Shown piece after piece: positions 36,295-47,880 of a stretch of 64,000 bases of DNA. Position numbers and translations under genes: made by a program. Below the pieces are notes generated by a model that was not told the origin of the DNA, did no database searches, and saw only the letters and a list, made by a program, of their open reading frames with translations. Within the stretch, counting starts at the first letter, position 1. Each line of letters begins with the position of its first letter. The stretch lies in the NCBI GenBank assembly GCA_033026295.1, contig CM065183.1, positions 16,385,157 to 16,449,156 of the forward strand, written 5' to 3'. This stretch comes from Channa striata (Eukaryota; Chordata; Actinopteri; Anabantiformes; Channidae).

Positions 36295-39123
36295 ACATGG
36301 GTCCTTTAACATAAAATCTGTGCAGTGTGTGTGTTGTGCACCACCAGCACTTTGCTTCACAATGATCGAATATAAATGATGTGTGAATCAAAGTTAAAAG
36401 TTTGATTGTTGCCATGACAGCCACATAAACACTGAGCTGCCAAATTGGTCATTATAGCAAAACTCTATCATTCACTTTTACTTACTTGTCTTTTGATAGG
36501 GCGTGTGTACCGTTTGTGTGAGTGTTTATGTGCTTGTGCCTAACTATACTGCTCCATAAAGCTCGGCCAAATAAAGTCTGACATACCTAGCTCTGGGCTC
36601 ATAACAATTTGTGCCTCGGTGTTTGAATTGGAGAGTGTCACTTTAATCATGAAGAGAATTGGTGGCAGAAAAGTGCTTAAATTGATTTGTGCGAGTTTTG
36701 AACTCGAAGAGCTCGTCCACACGCCGTGTACGCAAACAAATACATTACGCACATTAAATACTTTTGCTGGTCCATGTCATAAACTACTTCTATCTTCTTG
36801 GGCTCTACCAAACTGTTGTTACCCACAGGACATGAGACACGAACCCACAGCACAAATGTGACACATAAACTAAGTGGATGAAGTGGTACTAACCCCCTGG
36901 CTGAGGCAAGCGAGGCCGCGTGTCAAAAAGGAATAAAATATGCTTATGGTTTTTAAGGGGCCATGCTGGGCCCCTACAGTATTCTCTAGTTCTGGAGTTT
37001 GTGAATAAGTTGCCTTTTCTCACTAGCCATATTTTTTTTTAAGAAATCATCTGCGTCCCTGTCCCTATGCAACTAAACTGCAAGCATTATATTTTATATT
37101 CTTTGATTATATTGTGATGTAGCAGTTATTTCTCCAATTCATTTATTAATGGAAAGTGATAAACTGGTGGTTGAGGACAGTAGTAGGAATACAGAGTGCA
37201 GGGGTGTCACACCACAGACTTCTCCAGATTTCTGTGTGTGGTTGAATCCAGGCAAAAAAACTTTGATTAAAGTTGGATTAAGGTCATGACTTAATTTTGA
37301 ATCAATCATTTTTTTATTATTAAACTAAACTATATTTATAACTCTATTCAACACAAAGTTTAATACCACTATAGTCGCAAAAATAGATGTTGTATTGTAA
37401 GGTCAAATATTGTACTTTGGCCTAAAAACTCTTTTTAAATAGGTTTAGCAAAACATTTGCTAATTCTTCTTTTTCTAATTTTTATTAACAATTACAAATT
37501 TTGTGTATTTTGTTGAACTTGCAGTTTAGTTGTCGAGAACTTACTTTTAGGAGACCGTTTCAGATGGAAATTGGATTGAACTGAGTGAAATTTGCAGGCT
37601 CTACTACCAAATAAATTAGCTGCAAACGTTAATAAGCTGCTGATTGATGATTCTCTACACACACATTTCCCATTATTATTTATAAATTCCCCCCAAAACT
37701 TTTAAGTCTTCTTGAATGTAGCTGTTGGATCTGATCTCAGATAAGCAGGAGCACAGGGTTCTGGACATTAATACTGGGTTGTTGTTGTTAAAGTAGTGGG
37801 CATTTATAAATTTGGCAGTTCTATAAATGGGTTCATGTGTGGACAAAATTCATGTTGAGGACATTGTGTCATCACCCAGGGTAAACACTGCGTGAGTCAC
37901 AGCTGGCCTTTGGGTGGATTTCATTAATGCGTGAACAGTGTCTATCTTTATCTCAGCAACCTGAAAATGAGATGAAGAGAGAGACACACAACACGAGAGG
38001 GATGAGCCAAATAAGACTTAATGATGTTGGATATGGCCATGTGGCAAATGAACCGCGTGCAGTCAGATAATAAAGATGTTACAAGAGGGAGAGAGAGAGG
38101 AACAGTGAGAAGGTAGGAGGCCATCACTGGTGTTTTGTCTGCATTTTCATAAACTTCCCATCTCCACGGTGATCTGTATGTGTGTGTGATGGGCCAAACG
38201 GAGGAGAAAAGGAGATCAAAACACAATGGAAATATGAACGACTGTAACAATGAACGAAGGCAGAATGGGCAATTTCCCCAACGGTAGAGGCTGGAAATTA
38301 CTGTTTCCCCTCACTGACGAGGCACTTTGTCTGCAGTGGATACACACATTATCTCACACACACACGTTCAGAGCTGTACATGCTTAGACACAGCACTCAT
38401 ATCTTCCACCCTTTTAATATCTGTGTTGAACTGTAATTCAATAAAACCCTTCATTCTGATGATAAAAATGGGTTCCCCATTCATTTCCCGCTTTCTTTCT
38501 CGCATGGCTGCGGGAACGCGAGTGCCCCCCTGTAACTCCGGCAAGGAGTTTGTTGTAAATTACTTCCACTGTTGTGAAGAAGCTGTAGCGTGGTCTCAGT
38601 GGGAATTGATGCCTGAGAAGAATATTGATTTTAATAAAAAAGCAAAACAAACCCATGACGCATACATACACATACTTGTGCTCCTGTACAAACGGATATG
38701 CTCACAGTTAGTTTTCCGTGACATAAATATTCATATGAATGTTTTGCGCTTAACTTCCAGAAGCGGGTGACGGGGGGGGGCAAAGACTTATTGATAACAG
38801 TAAGTACAATTACATGTTCATCCTTAGCGTCCCTGTTGTGAGTTGTGGAGTGTCCTGGCTGTGTTTTGTATATCAGTCCTTCACTTTCTACGGTTTCACC
38901 AGATAAAAAAAGTTCAGCTGTCATCCCGTAAGTGAACTTATTCTCTTAATTTAAATGACATGTCGTCTGCTCAACTCAAGCTTTTTCCCTCTGGTACGTG
39001 ACTTAATATCAATAACCCTGTGATGATTTTTTTTTTTTTTTTTTTTTTGCATTTGTTATTGGCCAGAGACAATATGCTTTCTGTTACATTCATTGTTTGT
39101 GAGTTTGTTTGGCATCTCTTTCA

Positions 39124-39162
<39 letters not shown>

Positions 39163-39636
39163 GTATACATTGGCCAGACTAGTTGGCTTGTGCACACGTG
39201 TATAAGAACTGCGATTCAAAATACACACATACATGCACTGTTACCATGGTTACGCCCTTGCATGCTCTGTAAATGTCTGTGGTATTGCAGATTGTCTGCA
39301 TTTTATAATTTTGAAGGCAATTAGAGTGAACCTGACCTCATACACACGCGCACACACACGCACACTAACAGACGTCATTCGAATCACTTTAATGACTCAC
39401 TTACCCAATAGAACCCAGTGCAAAATAAAATTTCAGGAAATGATCGTCTGTCAGAAAATGAGGTCAGTCTTCTCATCTTTGAAAAAGTGACTGCATAGAG
39501 TTCTGCAGCTATGAACTCCTATACACACACTTTCTCACACAAACACACACACACACACTAAGCTGCATTTGAAACTGAGCCCAGTGTATTAGAATAGATC
39601 TAAGATATCATCATCTGGGTATGTGCAAAGTGTATT

Positions 39637-39672
<36 letters not shown>

Positions 39673-42600
39673 GTAAAGGAAATGCTGAAGAGACAGGAAA
39701 ATGGAACTAAGAGGGTGAAACAGTAGCTTCCCTGCACACTGATACAGTGTGTAGCCAGTGTGCGAATATGCATGTGTGTGTTTGCATGACAGACGATCAA
39801 CTCTGCCCACAAAAATGTTCTCATATACATATATGAACATACGATGAGAGAAGAAACTTTGGGATGCTCTCTAGTACTAAGGAGTTGCTTGTAATTCTGC
39901 ATTAAGTCCCTTCTTCAACCCCGACGCCGCCTTCTGACTTTAGGCAGTTCCCTCTGGCCTGAATTATCTCCATTTTATCAGACAATGGTCAGGCTAAAAT
40001 ACTCTGTCGAAGCCAGTTTTTTTAATACTCAGTATGCACTTAATGACCTCGGAAACAAACAGTCCTCACATACACAGTCACACAGGCAACAGCCAGCAGA
40101 CACATGCTAATCGATACACACATTCAAAGCTGTACGGCTTAAATATGCATTCATACACTGCTAGAGCGCTTTGTCTGTTTCTGCTGTGCTGCACTAGCGG
40201 TTATATGGCCTGGTGTGTGTGTGTGTGTGTGTGTTGTGTGTGTGTGTGTCTGCTGATCCAAAGTGCCAATGGAGGCCGACACTAATTATGCCGTCCATGT
40301 AGTGAACACCTGTGGGGAATAGTCGACTCCGAAAGAGCTGCAGAGGATCATGGGACGGGATCAGCCGCGCCTCAAAGAGGCTCCAGAAACCATGGCATTA
40401 AATCACAGCCCTGCCAATTAGTGGTGTGAGCCTCTCTGGGTTTTGACTTTTGCACACCAAGTCTGTGTGAAATTGTATTTGCAAAGGCTTAACAAGGTTT
40501 ATTTCAGCTTGTTTAGGTGAGAAAGGAGGCCAGGCACCGCGGCACATTGGAGGCACAGGATAGAGAGAAGCAATCCACAATGTCTTTTAGGAGCTCCGAG
40601 TTTTCAGAGGCAGAACTTCTTATTTATTATCCAGTGTAAAGCTTTATCTTTGTTCCTATAGGCTGTGCTGCCGTGGTAACGATAAAAACATATTTGCAAC
40701 ATTTCAAATGAATCTAAACAAATCTAAGCCAGTTTTCATCTGACAGCTCATTATAGTGAACTGTGTTCGGTAGTGTGCTTTGATCGTGACATGTTATCCT
40801 CCAACCCACAGAAATGAAACAGGACTTTCCTGAAGAATGCCTGGAGCTCCTGCTGGCAGCTTTTAGAAGGTAGGGGAGCAGTTACTGTTTAAATCAGTGA
40901 GAAAGAACAGAAGAAGAAAGGGGGGGGCAAAAAGATGGTGGTCTTTATTCACCTTGCTGTCTTTTCCTAATATTTCTCTGACTTGTTGCCGTTCTTTGAC
41001 CCAATCATTACTCTTTACATTTGGTCTTTGCATTTTCTGTTTTTTGTCTTGATCTTATTTTTCAGGAACCACAAAATCCTTGTCCTCCCTCTCCTCTCCC
41101 CTCCCCTCCCACCACGTGTGGCAGCATGAGTAGCAGAGAGGGAGGAAGGCTACTTCTGGAAACGCTGTTGAATAATACATGGCTCTTAGAGCGGCGCCGC
41201 TGAGCCTGACATGGATAGACGAGAGACTATCGAGCTGGATATAGAGTTTTTATAGCATGTGAGTATGGAGAATTTATTACGATGAAATATGGACAGGCAG
41301 GTTAGTTACAGAGTGGAAATATGAGCTTCAATAAATCTATTAGATCCATAAATGTCCACACAGACACATCCATCGACACGCGATCAGACAGAGCACGGTG
41401 TCGAAGCTCACGTCCGTGTACGTTGTGGACACGTCGATCCTTTATTAGGAAGCAGCATGAGTGCACGTGCCTGTTGGTTCCTGCAGGTTCAGGTCTGACG
41501 GATGGAAGAGGTCGCTCCTGCCCCGCAGCCTTTTGACCTCATCAGACCGTGCTGAATTATGGGTAGTGGCACTTGGGTCTCACTCGCTGCTTAGGGCACA
41601 GTGATAGTGAGTCATCTCTAATTCACACACACACACACACACACACACGAGCTCCCAGAAGGCCTCACACTCACACTGCAGCTGGGCGGCAGGATAGCTG
41701 ACATTTATCAGTGGAGAAAACAGGCAGTGAGTGTGAGCTAGAAACAACAACAGAGTTGCAGCCATGATGCCATCAAACACCTACAGAGATCAAAGCAAAA
41801 GGGATATTTTTATATTCAACGCTTTTCCCACACTCATTTCTGCAATAAATCAAGGGGAATTTAAAAACACGATTGAATAATTATTTGATTAAACCTTTCA
41901 TATTTTATAGTAAAAATATGCCATTTAAAGTGAACATGGTCTCACAATGTTTGTGTGTCGGATGTGTTTGGGTTTATTGTCATATTGAACAGTTCCTCAC
42001 CTGTCCACCTTCTGAAGATTAAGGTCACATTAGTTTTTTCCCACTGGCATCAGAGTAGAATCTAAAATTTAAAGTTTCTAATACCTTCATGCAACCCCAC
42101 TGCAACTGCAAACATGCTGTCGCCCTTCTCATTCCAACAAATTTATTTTGGATGTAGTCTCACCGTGTGACATTAGGCACAAACTGGGATTTTAACAGAT
42201 CTAAACTTATGCAATAACTCTTGTGTGGAACATCACGGGTACAGACACCTTGGCTGCTAAGCTGTGACTGTAAATCCACAAATGCCTTAATTAGTTTTTG
42301 CTTCTTAGTTCCTAACATCTGTTCAAGTTATGTTTAAACTTTCTCACATATGTTCCGAATAGAAATTTGCTCCAACACTTATGTTAATGTGGTGAGGTGT
42401 GGTGGACGTTGACACTGACTTAGGTGCTGAGAGATTTTTGGTTTCTGTTTGATGGCAAGTATTTTTTATCATTTGAATTATTATAATTTGGTAGCTATGA
42501 CCACCTGAAGGGCCGTGCAGAGTGGTGGAGCACTATGAGCAAGGTATAAGTTGTATAAAAATGATTTATTGTTCTACATGGTCGTCTGGTTATGAACATA

Positions 42601-42698
42601 ATCTCTTTATTTCTCAGGAGCAGAATCGGGATTCGACCAAATACCTTTCCACCGCCTACAAGAGGATGGGCTTGGAGCTCCGGCGTGTCCAGTTCTGA
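32971..42698 (+). CDS. Unrecognised gene candidate, 3' exon group with stop codon
   Basis: Four exons: 32971-32996 (AIAALRQT, donor GTATGT), 40812-40869 (MKQDFPEECLELLLAAF), 42495-42543 (YDHLKGRAEWWSTMSK, donor GTATAA) and 42618-42698 (EQNRDSTKYLSTAYKRMG..., ending RRVQF then TGA). Each has AG/GT borders, each frame is open, and the split codons join sensibly (G|AA = Glu, AG|C = Ser). Together they read as an amphipathic, helix-rich C terminus. An AATAAA lies at 43126, about 430 bases after the stop, just before the slc7a14 promoter; that fits a separate gene ending here. The human gene at this place is RPL22L1, but these peptides do not resemble it. I recognise no family. The last three exons are the best supported part; the 26-base exon at 32971 is less certain. 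Confidence 0.5.
33170..33202. repeat. (AC)n followed by A12
   Basis: Dinucleotide tract running directly into a poly-A run. Confidence 0.92.
34786..34898. repeat. long (CA)n microsatellite, about 113 bp
   Basis: Begins as (CATACACA)n-like units and becomes pure CA; the longest dinucleotide tract in the window. Confidence 0.98.
36237..36292. repeat. (TG)28 microsatellite
   Basis: Pure 56-base TG tract. Confidence 0.98.
39027..39048. repeat. poly-T tract (22 T)
   Basis: Uninterrupted T run about 75 bases before a CA microsatellite. Confidence 0.9.
39125..39158. repeat. (AC)17 microsatellite
   Basis: Pure AC tract. Confidence 0.97.
39641..39670. repeat. (GT)15 microsatellite
   Basis: Pure GT tract. 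Confidence 0.97.
40214..40249. repeat. (TG)n microsatellite, interrupted
   Basis: TG tract with a TTG interruption near the middle. Confidence 0.95.
40870..42494 (+). other. intron between exons 40812-40869 and 42495-42543 of the candidate gene
   Basis: Contains a good acceptor at 41066 (TTTTTCAG) followed by a C/T-rich open stretch, and an AC tract at 41624-41648. Because the flanking exons already join in phase, no exon is called here. Confidence 0.4.
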
Positions 42699-43125
42699 CC
42701 CGACTGTGCTGGTGTGAAGCCACAGTCTGTCAAAATCACTAACGTAACACATTATTTCAGGAAAAGTTTGTTGCTTTGATGGAAATGAATTGGGTCCCAT
42801 GTGACTCTGAAAATATGTGAGACTCTAACAGTCCACTAGCTCCTCCGGGTGAGCTGCATTCACTGGCTGTGTTTGATTAATGTTACTACATGTCAGTGTT
42901 TCGCTTCGACAGACCTGCACAAAATATAGAATGGGTTATTTATGGCAAATAATGTGGCCATGTGCTGAATATTTGATGGGATGAGGCTCACACAGCTTTA
43001 ATAACCGAGCAACCTGGCAGAATGAGACTCTCATTCCCACTGACTTTACCGTGAACGGTGGGTCCGGGGGATTCATTTGAAAACACTGAAGCCCTCAAGT
43101 CACTGCACATGTGGACAGTGTCATA

Positions 43126-43131
43126 AATAAA
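43126..43131 (+). terminator. candidate poly(A) signal of the unrecognised gene
   Basis: AATAAA about 430 bases after the TGA at 42696-42698, the first exact hexamer downstream. Confidence 0.4.
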
Positions 43132-44339
43132 AAACGTTCTAATTCTGGCGTGATTGTGTTTGACAAACACGTAATATGTGACCCGTATTTGCGTCAGTGA
43201 GGATGATTGGTGCTGCACCTCTGTGTGGCGTCTTTGCAATCGATCTCCTACATTATAAACGCAATTACCAGGCAAATTATATGGTGGAGGACGGCACTTC
43301 CTGAAACAGCGAAAGGACAAACTGTAATCTTAGCCTATTTTACCTGAGGATAAATCTGATTATTTTTTTTTATGGAATGTGTGTTTGGAAGACAAACTAT
43401 TTAGGGAGCTGTAGTCGTCACTTTAGCGTAAAATCTTTATTACAGAAAATCAAATTATTCTTGTTTCCGTGTGTGTGCAGAACAAACGTTAATGACCGTG
43501 GTGACGCGGGTTCAGTTCAATTGAATTTTATTCCCGTGGCACCAGTTCACAGCAGCAGAAATCTCAAGGCACTAAATGGCTGCCTTACAAGTTTAAAATC
43601 TTTGGTGGATTTAGATTTGTTCATTTATTTACTTATTGTAACTGTCTGAACTGAGACGTTTGTCAGCTTCTGTCTTTATGTAATTTAACTATTTTTAAGT
43701 GTTAGTTTTTTGTAGGTCTTGAAACTTCTATCTATTAAACATGAACATTTTCAGAATTCTCCAAAGAATGCTTTTGTATGTTTTTGTTTTTTTTCCCAAG
43801 CTGGAAAAAAGTTTTTTGATCAAAATGCAAAGATGCTTCTTTTGGAACCATCGCGTTTGTGTCTGTAGAAATAATGGTGGCTTTTTATGTTATTTAAACA
43901 AAACATAGGTGAATTTATGTTTTGAAAACACTTTTCTTAGGCTAGTTTTGTTTCTTTAAAACTCAACTTGACTGAACTTAATGTATTCAACTCTTTACTT
44001 TAGAGTCAAAGCAACTCCTTTACAAATTCTGCATCCAACAACTTGAAAATTTACGTTTAATAAGCTTTAAAAAATTTGATGTAAAAAAAAAGAAACCAAA
44101 TATTAGTAAATGTTCCTCAATATCTACAGTATTTAATGATTTACAGTATTTACAAGTACTTTGGACATATTTTCATATGTATACACCCATATGCATATAC
44201 ATTGAAGTGCAGATAATTTGAAATATTGAGTGCTAAAATCAGAGTTTCACTGCAAAACATAAGGAGTCTGAGTTTTTTTTTTTATGAATGTTGTGATGGA
44301 GGGATATTGTAGACTATGTTGTGGCGATAAAATCTTGTG
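43132..44339. other. intergenic sequence before the slc7a14 promoter
   Basis: AT-rich with T runs; no gene or repeat recognised. GC content and CpG density rise abruptly at about 44340. Confidence 0.5.
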
Positions 44340-44517
44340 TCATGGTTGGATCGGCGCAAACTACGACGGGGCGGGGCCGGAACAAACCACATCCGGTCCC
44401 GCTCCTCCGTCGGCCGGTGGAGCCCAATCGGATCCAACCCGGATGAATAATCCAGCGTATGGGCGGTCACATGTCGTGCAGCGGGTTTCTGAATGATTTA
44501 AAGCTTTTTACATCATC

Positions 44518-44577
44518 GGCCTCCTCCTCCCTCCCCCCCCCCTCCCTCCTCCCTCCTCCCTCCCCTCCCTCCCTCCC
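44518..44577 (+). repeat. polypyrimidine CCTCCCT-type tract
   Basis: Sixty bases of C and T only, with C runs of 3-9. The opposite strand is GGGAGG-rich. It lies just upstream of the inferred slc7a14 exon 1. Confidence 0.9.
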
Positions 44578-44613
44578 GCGCTGCCTCCCGCCGATGCGCC
44601 GCGCAGCCCGGAG

Positions 44614-44678
44614 ATGCTGCTGCTGATGCTGTTGACCGACTGCAGCATCCGACATGGGCATCGCTTAATCCGGCCACG
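44614..44678 (+). other. slc7a14: slc7a14 noncoding exon 1 (visible part) with upstream ATGs
   Basis: Ends at a strong donor (GTGAGT at 44679). Contains ATG 44614, whose frame stays open into the next exon and stops at 53873-53875, and ATG 44654, which ends after four codons (MGIA, TAA at 44666-44668). Both would be upstream ORFs of slc7a14 if the exon is joined to 53827 as proposed. The TSS position is unknown. Confidence 0.4.
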
Positions 44679-45032
44679 GTGAGTGTTTCCCCGTCACTTT
44701 TCTCTCTGCCTCACCTCCCGACATCCTCCATCCACTCCTCGAAAACTCCCCCCCTCCCCCCTCCCTCCTCTCTGCTTCTCCTCTCTCTTTTTTTTTTTTT
44801 TTGTTGTTGTCTTCCTTTGTGCATTTTTTTTTTTATATTTTTTCCATGAGCGATGGCGCATAACGCGGCGGAAACTGTGCGTCCTCGTAGCGGTGATGTT
44901 CGGGGCGGGAGTCGGTCGCTTCCTGGATGTAGACCCCCTCACCTTCACCGTGCGAGACTGTAGGGCGGGTTCGGCTTCTCCCACCGGACTCTGGCTGCAG
45001 CAGACCACATTTGGAGGCTTGGGAAGAGTAAC

Positions 45033-45072
45033 GGGGGGGGGTTGGTGGGGGGGTCGGCTGGGAGAGGGTGGG
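45033..45072 (+). other. G-quadruplex-type sequence
   Basis: G runs of 9, 7, 3, 3 and 3 within 40 bases on the + strand, just downstream of the inferred slc7a14 exon 1. Confidence 0.7.
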
Positions 45073-46149
45073 ACGCTCAGTGTCTGTGCAGGTGAGACAG
45101 CATGTGCTTATTGCTTTAAAGAATCCGGTTTATTAGTGAGAAACGGACAGACAAACAGACGGGACATGGTGGGACTTATTGTCTTTATGCTCAGCAGAGG
45201 GAAGAGAAGAGCTCGGCTGTAACAGTGTGAAGTTTCTTTCTCTATTATCAATTCTCGTTGCAGTGTGTTATGGATTATGGCATAGAGTGTGTTACAGTAG
45301 TGCATAGATAATGCAGAGATATTTTTTTTCTCAGGGGCGAATCTGTATCTGCCAGATCTTTCCATCCATATCTGCCACGTATTGAGCTGCTGGATGATGC
45401 GAGTGTATGTTTGCGTGGATGAGTGCTGTGAGAGCCTCAAGCTGGGGAACTGGGTTAATCCCTAATGACAAGGCCGGGCCCTCCTCTCTCTCTCTGTCTC
45501 TGTCTCTGTCTGTCTCTTTCCTTTCATATGTGTCTCCATCCTAAGATCTTGTGTTTTTCCCAGTTGTCCTGCTCTTGTCGTGCTGTCCGTGGTCCTGAAA
45601 ACGGTCCTCGGCAGACTGTTTCCCTGACACGCTGGAGCTTGACGGCCCCGTCAGTGCTCAACAGGTGCCTGCTACTCACTGTAAAGAAATGAAGGCGTCT
45701 TCTTAAACTGAATTCACTTACTTTTGGCTTGAGGTTGTGTTTCACTGCTAGAATGGTTGTGTAACACGCAGAATCGTCATTGTGGGTGTGTGTATTTCAG
45801 ATATACCAGATATGAATATATTACTTACTTTTTGGTTTTAGTGTAATTTTAAAATTCAGATTATGCCCTGATTATGGCTTTATGATGCATATTGTTATAA
45901 TTTTGAACTTTGGAACAGCATTTTGCCAAACCAAACACAGACTTAAACACCAAATCATCACACTGTAAGCAAGAAATATAATCAGAAATTATCCTAGTGT
46001 CCAAAGAAAAGACAAAACAAGCTATAACAGCAGACCTCAAATTGGGGAAAAGAACAATAGGAAGTAGAACAAGGCAATTACATAGCTGACCAGTTCAGCA
46101 GCTGCAGTTTGTCTTCCTGTGTATCCCCCATACACACATAAATACACTC

Positions 46150-46210
46150 ATATGAACACACACACACACACACAAACATACACACACACACACACAAACA
46201 TACACACACA
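46150..46210. repeat. (CA)n tract, interrupted
   Basis: CA repeats with AACATA interruptions. Confidence 0.93.
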
Positions 46211-46878
46211 GCCAAGTCTCCCATCCAAATACTTCACCCTTGGAGAGGCTTGAGGTGCAGTGACTTGCTGGCAATACATGTAATGTCAAAGTAAGAATGT
46301 TTCCCTCAGTTTACTTTACACACATATTCATAGGAAATAGTTTTCTGCATACATATTCATATTAGAGGGATGTCAGGAAGTCAGGTAGAGAGGTCCCCAG
46401 CTGCATTAGAACCAGGGGATAAGTCCTGTGTGCTATGAAGCAAAATGTCTGTACCTAATGTTTTTTTCAAACGCATTAGAGAGACCACAAGCTCACTGGC
46501 AACACAAGATCGAATATGTGAATGCAGGGGACGGAGCAGTGCTTTAGAATTCAGAATTCTTCACCCGAAAAGGGGAAGATGAAGCAGAAAATACAAAGAA
46601 AAACTGTGTAACTGCAGGCTTTATGAAACTCCGCTGGCCCCTTATTCGTCTTTAATATGGAAAGCTGTGTGATGAGTGTGTGTGTGTGTGTATTACATAG
46701 AAGTCTGACATTAGAGGGAATTGATTATTGTTTGTAAGGGGGCGAGCTTTATGTGCCTGTTGGGAAGAGTCAGATGTGAAAGATTGCTTTATTGCAGATA
46801 AATGTTTTAGATTTGGCGATGTCATTAGTAAAGTCTCATTGTAAAATATAGATGTGCATCATGCAGCACACACAAACA

Positions 46879-46881
<3 letters not shown>

Positions 46882-46939
<58 letters not shown>
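46882..46939. repeat. (AC)29 microsatellite
   Basis: Pure AC tract of about 58 bases, with imperfect units just before it. Confidence 0.97.
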
Positions 46940-47055
46940 CATTAAGCTTTTATGAATGTCTGACTGGCCCCCACCCGCCTTTCTCCATCAGATGCTGCTC
47001 AGCACTGACGTCATTGAACCTGCCTGCGCATAAAGGCTAATATAATCAGAAACTC

Positions 47056-47145
47056 ACACACACAGACACACACACACACATTGAATCCTTTTGTCTCTTT
47101 CAGCAGCACGAACACACACGCACACACACAAACACACACACAGTT
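47056..47145. repeat. clustered imperfect CA tracts
   Basis: Three short CA tracts separated by unique sequence within 90 bases. Confidence 0.85.
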
Positions 47146-47856
47146 TATTGGTTCAATAGAGAGAGAGAAAGGAAACAGAAAAAGAGACAGGAAGAGAGTG
47201 GAGGGCCAGTGTGTAGGAGGTTTCAGTGGCCTTGATCATTGTTATTAAAACATAATCTGATCTGAAATTTTAGACTGTTGGCTTCCCTACAGCGACTCTA
47301 TGTAAGTTTATTGCTGCGTACACATACACATTTCTTGTTCATAAGCAGTTATGAGGTAACGTGAACCAGTCTTCTCTTTATTACAGTGGTAGTCAATGAG
47401 TGACATGAGCTGTTCTATCTATGCCACGGAAAATAATTTATTTTAAAAAGCAGATGGTTATTATTGATTTTAAGGTAAAAATGCTCATTTGCTTTCTTGT
47501 TGTATATGAATTTTATGTCCCTTTATTACTTTTGCCTTGTTTGCACAAAATGTCTGTGCCTTTAATGTTTTGGCCACTTTCTAAATCAACAACTTCCTTT
47601 TCATTTGTGTGTTTATCACACATCCTATTCCAAAATCACGGGCTGCCATCATTATGAAAACTATTAAAGTAGCAGAGACATTTTGTTGCACTGACAAACA
47701 CGGTTAAACTTGTTGCCAATGAATGAACTGTGTTACAATTATGTCCAATTATCTTCTGCATCTCATTTCAGTTTGCAGCGAATCTCAAAAAAGACAAAAA
47801 TGAGGCTGTGACAAAGCCAATGATCTTCTTCCAGTATCTCCAGGAAAATGTAACTA

Positions 47857-47880
47857 GGGGAGGGGAGGGGAGGGGGGGGG
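47857..47880 (+). other. perfect G-quadruplex motif
   Basis: Four G runs (4, 4, 4 and 9) separated by single A bases, an unusually stable predicted quadruplex type. Confidence 0.85.

Larger units (their letters stand above)
32997..40811 (+). other. long intron of the unrecognised gene candidate (inferred)
   Basis: Nearly 8 kb with no convincing exon on either strand. It is rich in CA/TG microsatellites, listed separately. The 38.33-38.77 kb ORF (147 codons) has no family match. Confidence 0.4.
44340..45075 (+). promoter_or_regulatory. slc7a14: CpG-rich promoter region, probably of slc7a14
   Basis: The only extended CpG-rich stretch in the window. It has a GC box (GGGGCGGGGCC near 44368), a CCAAT element (CCCAATCGG near 44423), a C/T-only tract (44518-44577) and a likely noncoding first exon ending at the donor ACG|GTGAGT (44679). 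It is about 9 kb upstream of the first coding exon of slc7a14 on the same strand, with no other gene between. A second donor (CAG|GTGAGA near 45091) suggests an alternative leader exon. Assignment to slc7a14 is inference. Confidence 0.55.

Noticed and set aside
38327..38770. 147-codon + strand ORF
   Set aside because: No family match, its start is in AC-rich sequence, and it does not fit the phase of the candidate gene around it.
44683..45222. 179-codon + strand ORF at the slc7a14 promoter
   Set aside because: Low-complexity translation of C/T- and G-rich DNA; it lies across the inferred exon 1 donor.
46150..47145. Regularly spaced CA tracts resembling an array
   Set aside because: Spacers and repeats are ordinary microsatellite sequence in a vertebrate genome; not CRISPR.
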